Assembly (NCBI GenBank): GCA_038236905.1
Contig: JBBRZG010000027.1
Span: 1 to 32,101 of the forward strand
Direction of reading: 5' to 3'
Source of the DNA: UKL13-2 sp038236905
Lineage (GTDB): Bacteria; Pseudomonadota; Gammaproteobacteria; Burkholderiales; Usitatibacteraceae
DNA length: 32,101 nucleotides
Numbering within the stretch: position 1 is the first letter of the stretch; each line of letters begins with the position of its first letter. The translations under genes were made by a program, and so were the position numbers. The notes under the pieces were generated by a model that saw only the letters and a program-made list of their open reading frames with translations, ran no database searches and had not been told where the DNA came from. Of the stretch, positions 8,072-16,011 are shown piece by piece.

Positions 8072-10141
8072 CTACCAAACACTCACCTGATCACCCGCCG
8101 CTCTCACCATCCGATCACCCGCCTTGCACCCGAATGCTTCCTGAAACTCCGGCAAATTGCCCAGCGGGCCGAGCACACGGTACTGCGCAGGGGAGTGCGA
8201 GTCGGTTAACAAGCGGCGACGGAGCTCGGCCTCTCGCACGTTTTGCCGCCATGATTGCGCATAGTTGATGAAGAAGCGTTGCTCGGCGCCGATGCCGTCG
8301 ATTTTTTTGCCGTTGGTTGGGTTGCTGGCAATCGCTTTTTGCAGGCCCAGATAGGCGACGCGCAGGCCGCCAAAATCGGCAATGTTTTCGCCTAGGGTGG
8401 CGCGACCGTTAATACTGACGCCGGGAAGCGGCTGGTAGGCTTCATATTGTTTGGCGATGGCATCAGCCTTGACGGTGTAGCGGGTGGCATCTTCGGCGGT
8501 CCACCAATCCCGACGGTTGCCGATTGCGTCAAATTTGCGGCCACGATCGTCGAATCCATGCGTAAGTTCATGCCCGATCACCATACCGATGCCGCCGTAG
8601 TTGGAAGCGTCATCGGCTTTTTCGTTGAAGAATGGCGATTGCAGGATACCCGCCGGAAATACAATCTCGTTGATGCTGGAGTTGTAATAGGCGTTGACGG
8701 TAGGCGGCGACATCGCCCACGCGTTTCGATCAATCGGTTTGCCGAGTCGATCCAGCTGGCGTTGAAATTCCACGCGAGTGGCGCGGATCACGTTGCCCAG
8801 ATAATCGTCGGCCTTAATTTCAACCGCAGAATAGTCTTTCCACTTATCGGGATAGCCAATCTTGACCGAAATGGCATCGAGTTTGATGATCGCTTCCTTC
8901 TTGGTTTCGGCACTCATCCAGTCGAGCGCCTCAATCCGGTCACGCATTGCCGCGCGCACGTTTTTGACCAGGTCCAGCGCCTTGGCCTTGGCCGCTGGGC
9001 TAAACGCTTTTTCAACATAGAGTTGCCCGATTGCCTCGCCCATGGTGCGATCAATGGTGGCAATCACACGGTCCGAGCGCGGCGTCATTTGTTCAACGCC
9101 GGTTAGCACTTTGCCGTAAAACGCAAAATTTTCCTTCTCGAATTCGCCACCCATATTTGGACTCATCGTGCGCAGCGTGTGCCACAAGCTATAGGCGCGC
9201 CACGTCGCGGGCGGCGTATCGCTGGCGAGTTTTGAAAGTGTTCCAAAAAACTTCGGCTGCCCAACATTGATGTCGCCGACCGATTCGATATTCAGCGCCG
9301 CAAAGAACGCGCTCCAATCAAAATTAGGCGCAACTTCTTTCAATTTGTCGAGCGTCATCAGGTTATAAGTTTTATCAGGGTCGCGCGCGTCAACACGCGT
9401 CATCGCCGCTTCAGCTAGCGACGTTTCCAACGCCATGATCCGGGATGCACTGCCAGCCGCGTCGTCCGCGCTCATGCCTGAAAGCGTGAGCATTTTTGTG
9501 ACGTGTGCGACATAGGCATCGCGTTGTTTTTGGCTTTGCGCATCGGTCGAAAAATAATATTCGCGCTCCGGTAAACCGAGTCCACCCTGAAATAACTGTG
9601 CAATATAGCGCGACGAGTTTTTCTGATCCTGGCGAATCGCGAAATTAAAGCCGACCTGTGTGCCCTGTTTATGCAGCAGTGCAAAAGCGCCGGCCAGAGA
9701 TTTTGTGTAGACCGGTTCTTTGGCGATATCGAGTGCGGTATTCAGACTCTTCTGCGCGTCCATTTTTTCGGCGGCGAGCCCGCTCGCATAAAAGTCGCCG
9801 ACTTTTCGTTTAATGGAGCCGGCCGCTGCGGCATCTGGTTTCATGGCCGCAATCAAAATTGTTTTCATCACCTCGCGATTGCGCTCGCCGATCTGGTCAA
9901 ACGCGCCCCAGCGTGCTTTGTCTTTTGGGATCGCGCTTGCATCCTGCCAATGACCGGTCGCGTAGCGATAAAAATCGTCGCAGGGCGCGGCTTTGGTATC
10001 GAAGTAGATCGCGTCAACGCCGGGCTTATCGGCGAGGTTATGGGCGGCGGATGAAGATGTGTCGAGATTATTCGTTTCAGCAAAACTTAAAGTTGATGCG
10101 ACAGCCAGCGCTAAAGTTAGAACTTGTGGAATGGTCTTCAT
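8072..10141 (-). CDS. M13 family zinc metallopeptidase (neprilysin/PepO type), secreted
   Basis: The open frame reaches 10345, but the protein most likely starts at 10141 because MKTIPQVLTLALAVASTLSFAE is a clear signal peptide and the 68 upstream residues look like translated promoter DNA. That gives 689 residues, normal for M13. The N-terminal peptidase_M13 domain starts with GVDAIYFDTKAAPCDDFYRYATGHW. The catalytic domain has NAYYNSSINEIVFPAGILQ, H524-E-L-T-H528 and E585-N-I-A-D589, giving the full zinc ligand and catalytic set (His, His, Glu and the HExxH Glu). The family cleaves short peptides on the N-terminal side of hydrophobic residues. It is expected in the periplasm or outer envelope. 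It is divergent from the psrA-like gene and not obviously part of its pathway. Confidence 0.93.
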   Translation of the reverse strand: MKTIPQVLTLALAVASTLSFAETNNLDTSSSAAHNLADKPGVDAIYFDTKAAPCDDFYRYATGHWQDASAIPKDKARWGAFDQIGERNREVMKTILIAAMKPDAAAAGSIKRKVGDFYASGLAAEKMDAQKSLNTALDIAKEPVYTKSLAGAFALLHKQGTQVGFNFAIRQDQKNSSRYIAQLFQGGLGLPEREYYFSTDAQSQKQRDAYVAHVTKMLTLSGMSADDAAGSASRIMALETSLAEAAMTRVDARDPDKTYNLMTLDKLKEVAPNFDWSAFFAALNIESVGDINVGQPKFFGTLSKLASDTPPATWRAYSLWHTLRTMSPNMGGEFEKENFAFYGKVLTGVEQMTPRSDRVIATIDRTMGEAIGQLYVEKAFSPAAKAKALDLVKNVRAAMRDRIEALDWMSAETKKEAIIKLDAISVKIGYPDKWKDYSAVEIKADDYLGNVIRATRVEFQRQLDRLGKPIDRNAWAMSPPTVNAYYNSSINEIVFPAGILQSPFFNEKADDASNYGGIGMVIGHELTHGFDDRGRKFDAIGNRRDWWTAEDATRYTVKADAIAKQYEAYQPLPGVSINGRATLGENIADFGGLRVAYLGLQKAIASNPTNGKKIDGIGAEQRFFINYAQSWRQNVREAELRRRLLTDSHSPAQYRVLGPLGNLPEFQEAFGCKAGDRMVRAAGDQVSVW

Positions 10142-10364
10142 GAGATCGCTCTTAAAATGATGGTGCCGCAAAATAGCACTCGCGGGCGCGTGGCGCAATA
10201 TTTGGATTTGCGATTGCTGCGTTGGGCGTCGAAATTGTTGGCAAGCGAAAATCAAATCCCGTGCACCAAGCGGATCGAAAATAAATACACAGGCTCTAAT
10301 ATCGACGGGCTTTACAAGCCATAAATGCTTCAAGATGCTCGTCAATAAAAGAGTTTGCTAATTA

Positions 10365-10379
10365 TGCTGCGCCGCAGCA
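10365..10379. promoter_or_regulatory. TGCTGC-N3-GCAGCA palindrome upstream of the psrA promoter
   Basis: TGCTGC-GCC-GCAGCA is a perfect 6-bp inverted repeat (8 bp counting the flanking A/T and the inner G/C), ending 10 bases before the -35 element. The same TGCTGC-N3-GCAGCA pattern occurs at 24458-24472 in front of the DUF1302 gene. Its core CTGC-N3-GCAG equals the pattern I recall for PhaR-type polyhydroxyalkanoate regulators; whether such a protein acts here is inference. Confidence 0.5.
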
Positions 10380-10389
10380 TTAAAAGTCA

Positions 10390-10418
10390 TTGACACCTCT
10401 AGCGTCGAGTAATACGCT
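10390..10418 (+). promoter_or_regulatory. Sigma-70 promoter of the psrA-like gene
   Basis: TTGACA (10390-10395) is a perfect -35, followed by a 17-base spacer and TACGCT (10413-10418) as a weaker -10. The expected start, about 10425, falls inside the PsrA box. Confidence 0.65.
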
Positions 10419-10420
10419 AG
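10399..10420. promoter_or_regulatory. CTAGCGT-N8-ACGCTAG inverted repeat over the psrA spacer and -10
   Basis: Perfect 7-bp arms (10399-10405 and 10414-10420) separated by 8 bases place a dimer-sized operator between -35 and -10, overlapping the -10 element and directly abutting the PsrA box. It may be a second repressor site or a site for another regulator. Confidence 0.5.
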
Positions 10421-10440
10421 TTTCAAACAAGCGTTTGAAA
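10421..10440. promoter_or_regulatory. PsrA-type operator
   Basis: TTTCAAAC-AAGC-GTTTGAAA is a perfect 8-bp inverted repeat. Its core CAAAC-N4-GTTTG matches the PsrA consensus known from Pseudomonas. It begins three bases after the -10 hexamer, so bound protein would block transcription of the psrA-like gene itself, a normal layout for autorepression relieved by long-chain acyl ligands. Confidence 0.8.
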
Positions 10441-10493
10441 TAGCGCCTAAATCACTTTCGCTTCTTATTTAACTCGTTGTTAATCATCAATAT

Positions 10494-11213
10494 ATGGCCA
10501 TTGCTGCAATACAGAAATCTGTTCGTTCCGCTGACGTCATTGTCGAAATCGATACCAAATCGCGCATTCTCGATGCGGCTGAAGAATTATTTATGGAGCA
10601 TGGTTTTGAAGCGACCTCGCTACGCCTGATTACTACCGCTGCAGCCGTTAATCTGGCGGCGGCAAATTATCATTTCGGATCGAAGGAAGAATTATTTCAG
10701 GCGGTATTGACGCGGCGGCTTGATCCGATGAATCAGGATCGCATGCAGCTCCTCACCTCGTATGAAACGGCCGCCGGAAATAAGGCGCTCACGTGTGAGG
10801 TCATTATTTCGGCTATGTTTATTCCCGCCTTGAAACTGGCACGTGATCAGAGCCAAGGCGGCAAGAATTTCCTCCGCTTGTTAGGCCGGGCTTATGCGGA
10901 TCCCGCGCCATTCATCCGCGAATTTTTGTCACATCAATATGCAGAAATGATCGCACGCTACCGGGCTGCGTTTGCGCGGGCATTGCCGCATCTCCCGCGC
11001 GAAGAAGTATCGTGGCGGCTGCATTTTGTGATGGGCGCGTTGTCTTATACGTTGGCTGGCACGGACGCACTCAAAGTGATTGCGCAATTTCACCCGACCG
11101 AAGTGAATAACGACGAATTATTACTAAAACGTTTGGCCCCGTTTCTGGCTGCGGGACTGCGCGCGCCGATGGCGAATGCCAGTGACGCGCATCAGTGGTT
11201 TCAAGAAGCTTGA
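10494..11213 (+). CDS. psrA: TetR-family transcriptional regulator, PsrA-like, of fatty-acid oxidation
   Basis: A 239-residue TetR protein. The DNA-binding domain spans about residues 20-68: RILDAAEELFMEHGFEATSL, then ITTAAAVNLAAANYHFGSKEELF with the recognition helix. The stretch TSLRLIT..A.VNLAA.NYHFGSK and the C-terminal WRLHFVMGALSYTLAGTDAL...APFLAAGLRA follow Pseudomonas PsrA as I recall it. PsrA binds long-chain fatty acids and derepresses beta-oxidation genes. Support here is strong from context: the gene heads a fad cluster and its own promoter contains a textbook PsrA box. The N-terminus is about 15 residues longer than PsrA and no Shine-Dalgarno is evident, so the exact start is less sure. 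It probably represses its own promoter and the downstream fad genes that follow after 41 bases. Confidence 0.85.
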   Translation: MAIAAIQKSVRSADVIVEIDTKSRILDAAEELFMEHGFEATSLRLITTAAAVNLAAANYHFGSKEELFQAVLTRRLDPMNQDRMQLLTSYETAAGNKALTCEVIISAMFIPALKLARDQSQGGKNFLRLLGRAYADPAPFIREFLSHQYAEMIARYRAAFARALPHLPREEVSWRLHFVMGALSYTLAGTDALKVIAQFHPTEVNNDELLLKRLAPFLAAGLRAPMANASDAHQWFQEA

Positions 11214-11254
11214 ATTTGTGATTTTGTGTTTTATCTGAACGAGGAGATGTCATC

Positions 11255-13729
11255 ATGTTGACGATATTATTTTGCGTCGTGCTTGCAATCGCGATTATTT
11301 GGGCGTTGGCGTACCACGCTTCAAGTGCGGCGATGTGGTCCGGCGTTGTCGGTGCTGCATTGCTGGTATTAACCGTTACCGGAACGCTGGATGGCGCTCT
11401 CGCAGGTATTCTGTGGTTCGTATTTTTAGCAGCCGCAGTGGTGGCCAATGCGAAATCGATCCGCATGGGTTTGCTCACGGTGCCGATCTTTGCGATGTAC
11501 AAAAAAGTATTGCCGCAAATGTCGCAAACCGAGCAGGAGGCGTTGGAGGCGGGCACCGTCTGGTGGGACGGCGATTTATTTTCCGGCAAGCCGGATTGGA
11601 ACAAATGGTTGAACGTGCCGAAGGCCAAATTAACCGCTGAAGAACAGGCGTTTATTGACGGCCCCACCAACGAGCTTTGCAGCATGATCGACGAGTGGAA
11701 AACCACCCATGAGCTGCACGATCTTGAGCCGAAAGTATGGCAATTTATTAAAGACAAAGGATTCCTCGGGATGATTATCCCCAAGGAGTACGGCGGCCTC
11801 GGTTTCTCGGCGTATGGCCACAGCCAGACCGTAATGAAAATTTCGACCCGATCCGCGACTGCGGCGGTGTCGGTGATGGTACCGAATTCCTTGGGGCCGG
11901 GCGAATTGCTGATGCACTACGGCACCAAAGAACAGAAAGATTATTACCTGCCGCGTCTCGCAAAAGGCCTGGAAATTCCCTGCTTTGCGTTGACTGCGCC
12001 TGAAGCAGGTTCGGACGCCGCCTCTATGCCCGACACCGGGATCGTCTGCAAGCAAATGTGGGAAGGGAAGGAGAGTTTGGGGCTGCGCGTCACATGGGAA
12101 AAACGTTACATCACGTTGGGTCCGGTGGCGACTATTCTGGGCTTGGCGTTCAAGTGTTTTGATCCGGATAAATTACTTGGCGAGAAGGTTGACTTGGGGA
12201 TTTCCTGTGCACTGATTCCGACCAAAACCCGTGGCGTGAATATTGGCCGCCGCCACGCCACGCTAAATGCCGCCTTCATGAACGGCCCGAACTCCGGTAA
12301 TGACGTTTTCATCCCGATGGATTGGGTCATTGGCGGCCAGCCGATGTTGGGTGAAGGCTGGCGGATGCTGATGGAATGTTTGGCTGCCGGCCGTTCTATC
12401 TCATTGCCAGCGCAGTCGATTGCGGCTGGCAAAGTGGCGAGTTTTTCATCAGGTGCTTATTCGCGTGTCCGTCAACAATTCAAAATGCCGATTGGTAAAT
12501 TTGAAGGTATTGAAGAGCCGCTGGCACGCATTGGTGCCAACACGTATCTGGTCGACGCGATGCGTACCATCACGGCAGGCGCGCTCGACCTTGGTGAGAA
12601 GCCATCCGTGTTGTCGGCGATTTCAAAATTCCATGCCACCGAGCGCATGCGGACGATGATTAACGATGCCATGGATATCCACGGCGGCAAGGGAATTTGT
12701 ATGGGGCCGAATAATTATTTAGGCCGCGCATATCAACAAATTCCGATTGCGATTACTGTTGAGGGTGCCAATATTTTGACGCGCTCGCTGATTATTTTTG
12801 GTCAGGGTGCGATCCGCTGCCACCCGTGGGTGTTGTCCGAAATGAAGGCGGCGCGCGAAGATGATGTGAATAAATTTGATACCGCATTTTGGGGCCACAT
12901 CAAATTCACGATGTCTAACGCGGCGCGATCGCTGTGGATGGGCATTACCGGCGGCCTCGGTTTGCCCGCGCCCGCGGATAACGAAACCAAGCGTTATTAC
13001 CAGCAAATGACGCGTTTCTCGTCCGCATTTGCGCTGCTGGCCGATACCTCGATGTTTATTATTGGTGGATCGTTGAAGCGCAAAGAAAAACTGTCGGCTC
13101 GTCTAGGCGACGTATTGTCGAACCTTTATTTGGCATCTTGCGCATTGAAATTTTATGATGAGCGCGGCCAGCAAAAAGATGAACTGCCGCTGCTGAAATG
13201 GGCGCTCTACGATTGTTCATTCAAGATGCAGGTGGCGATGGACGGCATTATCGGCAATTTCCCGAATCGTCCGGTTGCATGGATTTTGCGACGCCTTGTT
13301 TTCCCAAAGGGCATGACGTTAATTCAACCGTCCGATGCAATGGGCCACGATGTCGCCAAGATTTTGATCAACCCGTCTGCGGCGCGTGACCGGCTGATCT
13401 CCGGTATGTACCTCCCGGCTGATGAGAGCGATATTTTTGGCCATTTGAATGCCGCTATGAATGCCGTTATTGCGGCAGAGCCGGTGGAGGCTAAAGTTCG
13501 TGCCGCACAGCGTGCCGGTCGTTTGTCGACGCGCAACGTAGAGCCGATGTTTGAAGAGGCAATGAAGCTCTCCGTCATCACCGACACCGAGTGGGCGTTG
13601 TGGAAACGTGCTCGGGTCATGACCAAGGAAGTGGTGCGGGTGGATGACTTTGATAAAAACTTTGGGTTGGCCGTGCAGCAAGCCGAGGATTGGCGCGGAC
13701 CGCAAGCGCACGCGATGGCGGCTGAATAA
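11255..13729 (+). CDS. fadE: Long-chain acyl-CoA dehydrogenase, FadE type
   Basis: With 824 residues this matches the long FadE form (E. coli about 814) and not the short 380-residue dehydrogenases. Two or three hydrophobic segments (about residues 1-22, 25-45, 48-66) suggest membrane attachment. The acyl-CoA dehydrogenase core follows (about 110-520): FLGMIIPKEYGGLGFSAYGH, the FAD/substrate segment ALTAPEAGSDAASM, and GKGICMGPNNYLGRAYQQIPIAITVEGANIL. The C-terminal FadE-specific region (GAIRCHPWVLSEMKAA onwards) fills the rest. It catalyses the first step of beta-oxidation, acyl-CoA to trans-2-enoyl-CoA with FAD. GAGGAG sits 8-9 bases before ATG. It is followed after 20 bases by the thiolase gene, so the two are surely co-transcribed. 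Confidence 0.93.
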   Translation: MLTILFCVVLAIAIIWALAYHASSAAMWSGVVGAALLVLTVTGTLDGALAGILWFVFLAAAVVANAKSIRMGLLTVPIFAMYKKVLPQMSQTEQEALEAGTVWWDGDLFSGKPDWNKWLNVPKAKLTAEEQAFIDGPTNELCSMIDEWKTTHELHDLEPKVWQFIKDKGFLGMIIPKEYGGLGFSAYGHSQTVMKISTRSATAAVSVMVPNSLGPGELLMHYGTKEQKDYYLPRLAKGLEIPCFALTAPEAGSDAASMPDTGIVCKQMWEGKESLGLRVTWEKRYITLGPVATILGLAFKCFDPDKLLGEKVDLGISCALIPTKTRGVNIGRRHATLNAAFMNGPNSGNDVFIPMDWVIGGQPMLGEGWRMLMECLAAGRSISLPAQSIAAGKVASFSSGAYSRVRQQFKMPIGKFEGIEEPLARIGANTYLVDAMRTITAGALDLGEKPSVLSAISKFHATERMRTMINDAMDIHGGKGICMGPNNYLGRAYQQIPIAITVEGANILTRSLIIFGQGAIRCHPWVLSEMKAAREDDVNKFDTAFWGHIKFTMSNAARSLWMGITGGLGLPAPADNETKRYYQQMTRFSSAFALLADTSMFIIGGSLKRKEKLSARLGDVLSNLYLASCALKFYDERGQQKDELPLLKWALYDCSFKMQVAMDGIIGNFPNRPVAWILRRLVFPKGMTLIQPSDAMGHDVAKILINPSAARDRLISGMYLPADESDIFGHLNAAMNAVIAAEPVEAKVRAAQRAGRLSTRNVEPMFEEAMKLSVITDTEWALWKRARVMTKEVVRVDDFDKNFGLAVQQAEDWRGPQAHAMAAE

Positions 13730-13749
13730 AACATACACGGTGAACCAAA

Positions 13750-15045
13750 ATGAAAAAAGTTTACGTTGTAGATGGTGCGCGCACGCCATTTTTAAAAGCC
13801 AAAGGCAGGGTGGGTCCGTTTTCCAGCGGCGATTTGGCGGTCGGCTGTGGTCGCCCGCTGCTTGCCCGCCAATCGTTTTCGCCGACTGAATTTGATGAAG
13901 TCATCGTCGGCGCCGCGATGCCCAGCGCGGACGAGGCCAACATCGGCCGGGTCGTGTCATTGCGCCTAGGCTGCGGCGATAAAGTGCCGGCCTGGACGGT
14001 GATGCGCAATTGCGCTTCGGGTATGCAGGCGCTGGATTCGGCTTACGTAAATATCTTGGCTGGCAAATCGCATCTGGTGCTTGCGGGCGGCTGTGATGCG
14101 ATGAGCCATGCGCCGTTGCTATACGGTCCGAAAATGGTGAACTGGCTGGCAGATTGGTATGCCGCAAAATCGTTCGGTCAACGCGCCGGTGTGGCGGTGC
14201 AATTCCGCTTGGCTTATCTGGCGCCGGTCATTGCGATTTTGAAAGGGTTGACTGACCCGATTGTGAAATTGACGATGGGGCAGACGGCAGAAATCGTCGC
14301 GAAACGGTTTGGCATTACACGACAAATGATGGACGAGTTCGCCGCTGAATCCCATCTGAAAGTGTTGGCCGGACGCGCTGCCGGTCACTACGGTGAGATC
14401 GAGCCTTTGATTGATTCACAGGGCAAGGTTTATAGCGAGGATGACGGTGTCCGTACCGATTCGACGCCTGAGCGGCTCGCTAAATTGCGGCCGGTGTTCG
14501 ATAAGAACTATGGTGCGGTAACAGCTGGAAATTCATCGCAGGTCACGGATGGTGCGGCGATGTTGATATTGGCGTCCGCAGATGCGGTTGCTAAACACAA
14601 TTTAAAACCGCTCGGTGCCATTATTGATTCCCAGTGGAGTGCGCTCGATCCGGCTGAGATGGGTTTGGGCCCGGTGCATGCGATTACGCCAATGTTGCTG
14701 CGCAATGGCATGGGCTTAAATGATTTGGACGCGCTCGAAATTAATGAAGCCTTTGCGGCGCAAGCTCTGGGCTGTTTAGCGGCGTGGGAGTCGGAAGCTT
14801 ATTGCCGGGAAAAGTTGGGCCTTGATGCTTCAGCGTTCGCCAAATTCGGAAAATTTGATCGCAGCAAATTCAATGTTGATGGCGGCGCGATCGCGATTGG
14901 TCATCCGATTGGCGCATCTGGTGCGAGGGTCGTGTTGCATGCCTTGAAAGTGCTGGCGCGTAGCGGCGGCAAACGCGCTGTGGCGAGCCTTTGCATCGGC
15001 GGCGGACAGGGCGGCGCGATGTTGCTGGAGCGAGTCGCGCCTTAA
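13750..15045 (+). CDS. fadI: Acetyl-CoA C-acyltransferase, FadI-type thiolase
   Basis: A 431-residue thiolase with all active-site elements: nucleophile Cys88 in RNCASGMQA, the NEAFAAQ segment, His in GGAIAIGHPIGASGA and the second Cys in SLCIGGGQGGAML. It is longer than the 390-residue FadA type. Inserts around residues 130-180 and the AKFGKFDRSKFNVDGGAIA segment resemble FadI, the partner of FadJ. It cleaves 3-ketoacyl-CoA with CoA to acetyl-CoA plus shortened acyl-CoA. It lies 20 bases behind fadE and, across a small HAD gene, upstream of the FadJ-type gene. The FadI label rests on length and these segments; general thiolase identity is certain. Confidence 0.88.
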   Translation: MKKVYVVDGARTPFLKAKGRVGPFSSGDLAVGCGRPLLARQSFSPTEFDEVIVGAAMPSADEANIGRVVSLRLGCGDKVPAWTVMRNCASGMQALDSAYVNILAGKSHLVLAGGCDAMSHAPLLYGPKMVNWLADWYAAKSFGQRAGVAVQFRLAYLAPVIAILKGLTDPIVKLTMGQTAEIVAKRFGITRQMMDEFAAESHLKVLAGRAAGHYGEIEPLIDSQGKVYSEDDGVRTDSTPERLAKLRPVFDKNYGAVTAGNSSQVTDGAAMLILASADAVAKHNLKPLGAIIDSQWSALDPAEMGLGPVHAITPMLLRNGMGLNDLDALEINEAFAAQALGCLAAWESEAYCREKLGLDASAFAKFGKFDRSKFNVDGGAIAIGHPIGASGARVVLHALKVLARSGGKRAVASLCIGGGQGGAMLLERVAP

Positions 15046-15108
15046 AAATAGCGAGTGACGTAAGCCACTGTAAAAACGAGTCGTCCGCATTCCTCTCAAT
15101 CTCAAAAT

Positions 15109-16011
15109 ATGCACACCTTGCCGCCTTTCACGCTATTTGACCTAGACGACACGCTGTTTGACCACGCCCGCGCGTCGCGGATTGCGCTGGAGGTAGTTCA
15201 TGCGTCGCATGCAGCTGATCTGGATTTTGACGAGTTTGCTGCCGAGCATGCGCGTGTTCTTGAGCGCTACCATGCGCGATTTTTACGAGGCGAGTTCACG
15301 CTTGATCAGGCCCGCGCCGCGCGCATGACCGAGCTCTTTGCCACGTTTGAAAAATCAATCGATGGCGCGGCTGCGCTGGCTATTTCCGCTGCATATCGTC
15401 GTGAGCACCAGGGCAATCGCGCTCTCGTGCCCGGTGCACGCGAATTGTTAGAAGCGCTGCAAGGTAAATCCCGCATGGGCATCATCACCAATAATTCTGT
15501 CGCCGAGCAAATTGAGAAATTACGCGCGCTCGACATCGCGCATTTCTTTGAAGTGATTGTCATTTCAGAAGATGCCGGCGTGACCAAGCCCGACGCGCGA
15601 ATCTTCGCGATTGCGCTCGAACGGCTAGGCGCCGCCGCTCACGATGCGGTCATGATTGGCGATAGTTTTATCAATGATGTTCAGGGGGCTTCCCGTGCGG
15701 GAATAGCGCCTGTTTGGCTTAACCGAGCGCAGACTAAAACGCAAAATCACACCCCAGTATTGGCGGGGGTGCTGGAGCATAAATGGCCTGAGAACCTCGC
15801 CAGTGCTGGTGTTTTAAAAAATAAACTCATTACCATCGCGGCACTTGGTCCGCTGACGGCGACACTCGCGGCGATTGAAGACGCCTACTTGTCGCATCGC
15901 CACGACCACTTTGGCGCGGACTCTCGTGAGTACGTTCACTCGGACTCTTGCGCCCAAGACAGCACTCATAAGGAAAATAATAATGCAGGTATGGAAACAC
16001 TGGCGACTTGA
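15109..16011 (+). CDS. HAD-superfamily hydrolase (subfamily IA phosphatase-like)
   Basis: All four HAD motifs are present: D11-L-D13-D-T (nucleophile and acid) in FDLDDTLFD, GIITNNS near 124-130, Lys in VTKPDARIF near 158, and IGDSFINDV near 183. The helical cap sits between motifs I and II, as in subfamily IA (phosphoglycolate phosphatase/YjjG-like). The typical fold ends near residue 235. The last 60 or so residues are atypical, rich in His, Ser, Asp and Asn (YLSHRHDHFGADSREY...), and overlap the start of the FadJ-type gene by 29 bases. Its substrate is unknown; location inside a beta-oxidation operon is unusual and may mean phosphate-ester clearing or simple hitchhiking. No strong ribosome-binding site is seen before ATG 15109. 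Confidence 0.85.
   Translation: MHTLPPFTLFDLDDTLFDHARASRIALEVVHASHAADLDFDEFAAEHARVLERYHARFLRGEFTLDQARAARMTELFATFEKSIDGAAALAISAAYRREHQGNRALVPGARELLEALQGKSRMGIITNNSVAEQIEKLRALDIAHFFEVIVISEDAGVTKPDARIFAIALERLGAAAHDAVMIGDSFINDVQGASRAGIAPVWLNRAQTKTQNHTPVLAGVLEHKWPENLASAGVLKNKLITIAALGPLTATLAAIEDAYLSHRHDHFGADSREYVHSDSCAQDSTHKENNNAGMETLAT

Larger units (their letters stand above)
10142..10493. other. 352-bp divergent intergenic region with a dense regulatory block
   Basis: The first 200 bases, on the side of the M13 peptidase gene, hold no clear element; a possible minus-strand TTGACG (10345-10340) with TATGGC (10323-10318) is weak. The last 130 bases contain the psrA promoter and three inverted repeats, listed separately. 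The psrA leader from the expected start (about 10425) to ATG is about 70 bases and shows no good Shine-Dalgarno sequence. Confidence 0.6.

Noticed and set aside
8447..9106. 219-codon + strand open frame
   Set aside because: It lies wholly antisense to the M13 peptidase gene and shows no family features.
10142..10345. N-terminal extension of the M13 peptidase to 10345
   Set aside because: The added 68 residues do not look like protein and precede a perfect signal peptide at 10141.
11071..11784. 237-codon minus-strand open frame
   Set aside because: It is antisense to psrA and fadE; composition is that of a shadow frame.
15875..15982. Longer start of the FadJ-type gene at 15875
   Set aside because: It would overlap the HAD gene by 137 bases; ATG 15983 has a good ribosome-binding site and family-like N-terminus.
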